Below, piece by piece: positions 6,458 to 9,889 of a DNA stretch of 9,889 bases. Both the position numbers and the translations under genes were made by a program. Positions within the stretch are counted from its first letter, which is position 1. Every line of letters begins with the position of its first letter. The notes beneath the pieces were generated by a model. That model had not been told where the DNA came from and ran no database searches. It saw nothing but the letters and a program-made list of their open reading frames with translations. The stretch lies in contig CAYOOT010000089.1 in the NCBI GenBank assembly GCA_964405665.1, positions 1 through 9,889 of the forward strand, read 5' to 3'. This stretch comes from CAYOOT01 sp964405665 (GTDB lineage: Bacteria > Bdellovibrionota_C > UBA2361 > SZUA-149 > CAZDWZ01).

Positions 6458-8083
6458 ATGAAATCGCAACTTTTAATTTTAGATTATGGTGCTCAGTATA
6501 CGCAATTAATTGCCAGGGTAGTAAGAGAGCTGGGTGTTTATTGTGAGATTGTTCCCGGAACTTGCAGTATTGAAAAAGTAAGAGAATCTGAAGCCAAGGC
6601 AATAATCTTATCCGGTGGACCGGCTTCGGTAAGAGTGGAAGGCTCTCCCAGAATCGATAAGGCAATTTTAGAAATGGGATTGCCGATTCTAGGAATTTGT
6701 TACGGCATGCAAGTTATCGCCAAAGAATTAGGAGGTGTGGTTGAAGGTTGGGGAAGGGATGCCAGTCAATCATCGGATATCAGATTTCAGAAATCCGAAA
6801 TCGGAAATCCGAAATCAGATATCGGACATCAGGCATCAGACATGAGAGAATTCGGCCCTTCAATAATCAATATCAAAAACCCCTTAGGAATTTTTTCCGG
6901 ATATCAAAAATCAGAAGCGGTTCCTGTTTGGATGAGTCATGGAGATAAAGTCACAAGTTGTCCTGCCGGCTTTGAAATTATTGCCAGTTCTGAAGGTTCG
7001 CCAATAGCGGCATTTGCCAATACTGCAAAAAATATTTTTGGCGTGCAATTTCATCCGGAAGTTCATCATACACCTAGCGGTAAAGAACTTTTAAGGAAAT
7101 TTGTTTTTGATATTGCCCAATTGAAAAAAGATTGGGATCCCTCGGGCTTTATCCAGCAAACTGTTCAGCGTATTAAAGCACAAGTGCCCACAGGAAATGT
7201 GGTTTGCGGTTTAAGTGGCGGAGTGGATTCTACCGTGGCTGCTGTTTTGGTGCATCAGGCAATAGGAAGCAGATTGCATTGCATTTTTGTGGATAATGGT
7301 TTGTTGCGGATGGGAGAAGCAGAGCAAGTAATGAAAACCATGCAGAGTCTGGGACTTAATATTACTTGTGTTGATGCCGGTAAAAAGTTTTTAGGAGAAT
7401 TAAAGGGAGTTACTGATCCTGAGAAAAAAAGAAAAATAATCGGCCGAGTTTTTATTGAAGTATTTGAAGAAGAAGCGCATCGTATCTCTGAAGTAAAATA
7501 TTTAGTTCAAGGGACACTTTATCCCGATGTGATTGAGAGTGTTTCGGTAATCGGCAAGTCTGCGGTGATTAAAAGCCATCACAATGTTGGTGGATTAATT
7601 GAAAATATGAAGCTTGGTTTGATTGAACCGCTTCGCGAACTGTTTAAAGATGAAGTGCGAGAAATTGGCAGAAAGCTTAAAATTGATGAAGCCTTGATTT
7701 CCAGACAACCTTTTCCTGGTCCGGGCTTGGCAGTCCGTTGTCTTGGAGAAATTACCGAAGAACGTTTAACAAAACTTCGCAAAGCAGATAAAGTTGTCAT
7801 GGAAGAAATAAAAGCAGCTGAGCTTTATACGAAAATTTGGCAATCCTTTGCGGTGTTACTTCCGGTGCAAAGTGTCGGAGTAATGGGGGATGGCAGAACT
7901 TATGATGAGGCGATTGCCATTCGGGCGGTAACTTCTCGTGATGGTATGACTGCTGATTGGGTTTATCTACCGGAAGAAGTTTTAAGAAAAATTTCCAGTC
8001 GCATTGTCAACGAAACTTCTGGAGTTAATCGAGTGGTTTTGGATGTTTCGAGTAAACCACCAGCGACGATTGAATGGGAATAG
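6458..8083 (+). CDS. guaA: GMP synthase (glutamine-hydrolysing) GuaA with an in-frame repeat insertion
   Basis: GuaA converts XMP to GMP using ATP and ammonia released from glutamine. The N-terminal class I amidotransferase domain shows LSGGP (51-55), the nucleophile Cys81 in GICYGMQ, and the His199/Glu201 pair in QFHPEV. The ATP-pyrophosphatase domain starts near 225 with the PP-loop SGGVDS (253-258). The dimerisation domain ends in the conserved KPPATIEWE. Compared with E. coli GuaA, where LGGHVE is followed within a few residues by REFG, here about 30 residues separate LGGVVEG from REFG (130-133). Residues 106-129 are encoded by a tandem heptamer array and show a 7-residue repeat. All catalytic motifs are intact, so the enzyme is probably active. 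The 541-aa length is only slightly above normal. TAAGGAA at 6449-6455 is the ribosome binding site. guaB lies upstream across an inverted repeat. Confidence 0.96.
   Translation: MKSQLLILDYGAQYTQLIARVVRELGVYCEIVPGTCSIEKVRESEAKAIILSGGPASVRVEGSPRIDKAILEMGLPILGICYGMQVIAKELGGVVEGWGRDASQSSDIRFQKSEIGNPKSDIGHQASDMREFGPSIINIKNPLGIFSGYQKSEAVPVWMSHGDKVTSCPAGFEIIASSEGSPIAAFANTAKNIFGVQFHPEVHHTPSGKELLRKFVFDIAQLKKDWDPSGFIQQTVQRIKAQVPTGNVVCGLSGGVDSTVAAVLVHQAIGSRLHCIFVDNGLLRMGEAEQVMKTMQSLGLNITCVDAGKKFLGELKGVTDPEKKRKIIGRVFIEVFEEEAHRISEVKYLVQGTLYPDVIESVSVIGKSAVIKSHHNVGGLIENMKLGLIEPLRELFKDEVREIGRKLKIDEALISRQPFPGPGLAVRCLGEITEERLTKLRKADKVVMEEIKAAELYTKIWQSFAVLLPVQSVGVMGDGRTYDEAIAIRAVTSRDGMTADWVYLPEEVLRKISSRIVNETSGVNRVVLDVSSKPPATIEWE
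6768..6844 (+). repeat. Tandem heptamer array inside guaA, translated in frame
   Basis: From 6775 there are ten consecutive 7-nt units close to AGAAATC (GGATATC, AGATTTC, AGAAATC, CGAAATC and so on, ending AGACATG at 6838-6844), with a weaker unit AATCATC at 6768-6774. Three units make 21 nt, so the protein shows a period of seven residues: SDIRFQK, SEIGNPK, SDIGHQA, SDM. The outer units also form an imperfect inverted repeat: 6776-6788 pairs with 6811-6823 at 12 of 13 positions. The family is the same as the array at 4637-4699. The insert falls between two conserved segments of the glutaminase domain and does not interrupt the reading frame. Confidence 0.88.
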
Positions 8084-8085
8084 CC

Positions 8086-8099
8086 AGAAATCAGAAAAG
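8086..8099 (+). repeat. Two-unit heptamer remnant after guaA
   Basis: Immediately after the guaA stop codon, AGAAATC is followed by AGAAAAG, matching one exact and one degenerate unit of the heptamer family seen at 4637-4699 and inside guaA. Two units are short enough to arise by chance in AT-rich DNA. The placement right after a stop codon, as with the array after der, makes a decayed or nascent copy plausible. Confidence 0.4.
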
Positions 8100-8136
8100 G
8101 TCCATACCAGATTTATTAGTTATAGTAAATAATAAA

Positions 8137-8439
8137 TTATTTAGCGTTTTGAATTAATTTATATAGATGAGCAGCTAATTTATCTAATAAATTATAATGT
8201 TCAGTATTATCTAAATTTTCAATTAGCATGATAGCTTGAACTTCTCTAAGAGAACTAAAAGCAATATTAAAAAATCTTCTCCTATCTCTTAGTGTAGTTC
8301 TTTCACGTCCCTCTGCAAGATTAAGCGCGATTGACAAAGAAGCACGATTTAATTGTTATTTGGCATTGCCAGATAGAGGAAGCATTTTAGCACGATGATA
8401 AAATTCCTTTGCAAGAATAAAAGTTTTAAAGTTTTTCAT
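8137..8439 (-). pseudogene. Four-helix-bundle protein (S23 / 23S rRNA intervening-sequence family), broken by an in-frame stop
   Basis: Read on the minus strand from the ATG at 8439, the frame gives MKNFKTFILAKEFYHRAKM and continues to NAK, then meets TAA (plus-strand 8356-8358). It resumes without a frameshift as QLNRASLSIALNLAEGRERT, followed by DRRRFFNIAFSSLREVQAI and a C-terminal helix. This is the full pattern of the four-helix-bundle family often annotated as 23S rRNA-intervening-sequence or S23 proteins, whose members are about 110-125 aa and of unclear function. The total is 100 codons plus the final stop, so only one nonsense change separates it from an intact gene. A shorter product could start only at a TTG (8337) and would lack the first helix. 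No good ribosome binding site precedes 8439. TAA is not reassigned in the known recoded CPR groups, so read-through is unlikely; a sequencing error remains possible. Confidence 0.8.
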
Positions 8440-8466
8440 TAGTTAGAAATTTTTAAAGTTAAAGAT

Positions 8467-9288
8467 TTACAATCCCTGATCCACCAACTTCATTAAATAC
8501 CCCACCCTATTATAAGCCGAATCCTGCAGCATTCTTGCTTGAGGGGAAGATTTTTGTTGTGCAATGCTTAGCAGATACTTGCGACGTTCGGAAAGAAAGG
8601 TGATTAAAAATTCTTTTTCGGAATAAGTTTTATCCAAAAGACGAGTTTTTGTTTTGGCAATTACTTGATCCAGACCTCCTTGAATCTTGGTATCATAAAA
8701 TATTGCTGCAGCAATCGGACTTTTTAAATTCAATTCAACTGCATTTTGATAGGCAGGCTGCCAATAGCTTTCAGTAAATATTTTGTTTTGTGCATTTTTC
8801 ATTTCATTTTCTGTTGCTGCCTCTGTCAGCAAAGCCAGAAACTGTCGATTATTTTTTAAGGCCGGGTCTTTTTGTTTTATTTGTTCAGAATATTGAGACA
8901 ATTTTTTACTAACGAGGGAAAGCGAATGATTACAATATTCATTAATAATTTCTTCTAAACTACCGGAGCGAAGTGTTGCTTGATGAAGACCGTAGCTGAT
9001 AATTCCATCATCGGAGATTTGTAGAGAATGATATCCCTGAGATTCGAATTTTTGTGTCAATTGAAATGCCAGTTTTTTTGCTTCTGCTTCTTTGCCTAAA
9101 GAGCTGGAACTAAAGAAATTAAAGAGTGCAGCTATTTGTTTACTTAAAAAATTAGGCTTAGAGATGCTTGAATTATTGATAGCAGTAATTGGCTGATGCC
9201 ATTGTGTAAGAGGACTGTTTCTTTGAGCTAAGTTGTTGGAATAATAATAATTTTTGTTTTCATTTTCACTTCCTATGGTTTTTATCAT
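8467..9288 (-). CDS. Putative GH46 chitosanase-like / lysozyme-fold protein
   Basis: A 273-aa protein whose family I recognise only tentatively. Residues 1-65 are polar, Asn/Ser-rich and of low complexity. The rest resembles GH46 chitosanase-type glycosidases of the lysozyme superfamily: AFQLTQKFES with an acidic Glu82 at the end of a helix, an ISDDGIISYGLHQ segment (91-103) with Asp93/Asp94, and SPIAAAIFYDTKIQGG (190-205), similar to the helix carrying the YD motif in that family. The C-terminal FLSERRKYLL and DSAYNRVGYLMKLVDQGL also fit. Glu82 and Asp93/94 are candidate catalytic acids, but the 11-12 residue spacing is shorter than the roughly 18 of characterised GH46 enzymes. No signal peptide or membrane segment is visible, so secretion would need another route. 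A strong ribosome binding site (AAGGAG, 7 nt before the ATG) supports the start. It is divergent from the membrane protein at 9385. Confidence 0.6.
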   Translation of the reverse strand: MIKTIGSENENKNYYYSNNLAQRNSPLTQWHQPITAINNSSISKPNFLSKQIAALFNFFSSSSLGKEAEAKKLAFQLTQKFESQGYHSLQISDDGIISYGLHQATLRSGSLEEIINEYCNHSLSLVSKKLSQYSEQIKQKDPALKNNRQFLALLTEAATENEMKNAQNKIFTESYWQPAYQNAVELNLKSPIAAAIFYDTKIQGGLDQVIAKTKTRLLDKTYSEKEFLITFLSERRKYLLSIAQQKSSPQARMLQDSAYNRVGYLMKLVDQGL

Positions 9289-9384
9289 GAGAATTCTCCT
9301 TAAATAGCTTGCCTTTTATTTTCGAAGAACTTCGTTTAATGTTTCCTTAAAAAGCTTTTTGGGCATAACTTTTTATAAGGCAAT
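9289..9384. promoter_or_regulatory. Divergent intergenic region with three short palindromes
   Basis: This 96-nt space separates two divergent genes and must contain at least the leftward start signals. It holds a perfect palindrome GAGAATTCTC (9289-9298, between the leftward ATG and its ribosome binding site), CGAAG-AA-CTTCG (9323-9334) and a perfect AAAAAGCTTTTT (9349-9360). Any of these could be an operator. No convincing -35/-10 pair stands out in either direction. TAAGG at 9376-9380 is the ribosome binding site of the rightward gene. Confidence 0.35.
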
Positions 9385-9801
9385 ATGAAAGAAACTATTG
9401 ATCAAGCCAAAGATTTTAAACATCTTTTGAAACATGACCGTCGCTTTTGGGCGATCGGAGGCTTTGTCGTTGTGGTGGTCGTGATCATGTTAGCCACAGA
9501 TACCTGGAAGCCGAAAAAATCAAAGAAGGAAAAAATAATTCCGGAAAAAGTTGTTGAGGAAAATGTGCAACCTATTTCTAGTGAGATGATTAGTGCTATT
9601 AAAAAAAATATGGAAGATAGAAAGAAGGTGGATGAAGAATTGACAGCGGAAATTAACAGAATGAAAAATAATTATGAGAGCGACAAAAAAGAGATTAATG
9701 AAAGTTTAAGAGGACTTTCCGAAAAAGTAAATAACACCACAAGTCAACTTAATGACTTAATCGATCAGGTGGGGGAGAAGAAACCGCATTCGGTTCCGTA
9801 G
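9385..9801 (+). CDS. Small single-pass membrane protein with C-terminal coiled coil
   Basis: A 138-aa protein that I cannot assign firmly. Residues 1-20 are charged and likely cytoplasmic. Residues 21-38 (FWAIGGFVVVVVVIML) form one transmembrane helix, followed by a Lys/Pro-rich stretch (41-54) and then a highly charged helix from about 66 to 130 that looks like a coiled coil. The end is KKPHSVP. A short N-terminus, one membrane span and an extra-membrane coiled coil recall the N-terminal part of TraB/VirB10/TrbI proteins of type IV secretion, which continue into a proline-rich region and a beta-barrel that are absent here. That is an architectural likeness only. TAAGG at 9376-9380 gives a reasonable start. 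It is divergent from the GH46-like gene; whether a related gene follows is cut off by the window edge. Confidence 0.72.
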   Translation: MKETIDQAKDFKHLLKHDRRFWAIGGFVVVVVVIMLATDTWKPKKSKKEKIIPEKVVEENVQPISSEMISAIKKNMEDRKKVDEELTAEINRMKNNYESDKKEINESLRGLSEKVNNTTSQLNDLIDQVGEKKPHSVP

Positions 9802-9842
9802 GGGCACCCTTTATGGCTGACTATTACCCACAATTACAAATT

Positions 9843-9889
9843 TCTCTGTTCTCAGTCTCCGCCTCAGCCTTCATCTCAGCCTCTGTCTT
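9843..9889. repeat. Degenerate hexamer repeat at the right edge
   Basis: The last ~47 nt consist of imperfect 6-nt units near GCCTCA (TTCTCA, GTCTCC, GCCTCA, GCCTTC, ATCTCA, GCCTCT) and run off the window. The unit length and composition differ from the heptamer family. Forward it can be read in frame with an ATG at 9813 (Ser/Ala/Val alternation). On the minus strand it reads as an Ala/Glu-rich tail ending at TAA (9824-9826). Which of these, if any, is coding cannot be decided here. Confidence 0.6.

Noticed and set aside
6748..6948. Alternative forward frame through the guaA insertion as a separate gene
   Set aside because: It is a by-product of the heptamer array being stop-free in every forward frame; it overlaps a conserved enzyme and has no ribosome binding site support.
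8127..8142. AAATAAT-AA-ATTATTT palindrome between the converging guaA and pseudogene ends, as a bidirectional terminator
   Set aside because: The stem is only 7 A/T pairs with a 2-nt loop and would be too unstable; AT-rich spacers give this readily.
9813..9889. Possible start of a rightward gene: ATG at 9813 with AGGGG upstream, open to the window end (MADYYPQLQISLF...)
   Set aside because: Only 25 codons are visible, mostly made of the hexamer repeat, and the minus strand is open through the same repeat, so coding cannot be shown.
9824..9889. Possible end of a leftward gene entering from the right edge, with an Ala/Glu-rich tail
   Set aside because: Simple repeats give such frames by chance; 21 codons with no recognisable domain are insufficient.

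Overview
The window looks like a bacterial chromosome segment, AT-rich by eye, with short intergenic spaces and the standard genetic code (no in-frame TGA in the conserved genes). Compact housekeeping genes, several families of small dispersed repeats and a four-helix-bundle (S23/IVS-type) gene together suggest a Patescibacteria/CPR-like genome, perhaps of the Parcubacteria/Falkowbacteria kind. This placement is inference; no rRNA or marker phylogeny is available here.

Positions 1-4634 (+) hold a tight translation and ribosome-maturation operon: mnmA (tRNA 2-thiouridylase), rnc (RNase III), era (GTPase, small-subunit assembly) and der (double GTPase, large-subunit assembly). mnmA overlaps rnc by 10 nt, rnc and era are 2 nt apart, and era overlaps der by 8 nt. 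Der carries an unusually long acidic linker between its two G domains.

Positions 4635-8083 (+) hold the guanine-nucleotide branch: guaB (IMP to XMP) and guaA (XMP to GMP). Repeats surround and invade it. A heptamer array with a 13-bp perfect inverted repeat lies before guaB. A 35-bp inverted repeat separates guaB from guaA. A second array of the same heptamer family lies in frame inside the glutaminase domain of guaA, where it encodes a surface-loop-like insertion with a 7-residue repeat. A two-unit remnant follows the guaA stop.

Positions 8100-9301 (-) hold a four-helix-bundle gene broken by a single in-frame TAA, and a 273-aa protein with features of GH46 chitosanase-like (lysozyme-fold) enzymes. 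Divergent from it, at 9385-9801 (+), is a small single-pass membrane protein with a long coiled coil. The right edge runs into a degenerate hexamer repeat.

The most distinctive signal is the 7-nt repeat family. Seven is not a multiple of three, so a heptamer array reads as the same cyclic 7-residue peptide in all three forward frames. In the orientation seen in guaA it is stop-free, whereas the consensus complement contains TGA in every frame. This may be why an essential enzyme can host it. No complete new defence or mobile system is evident.
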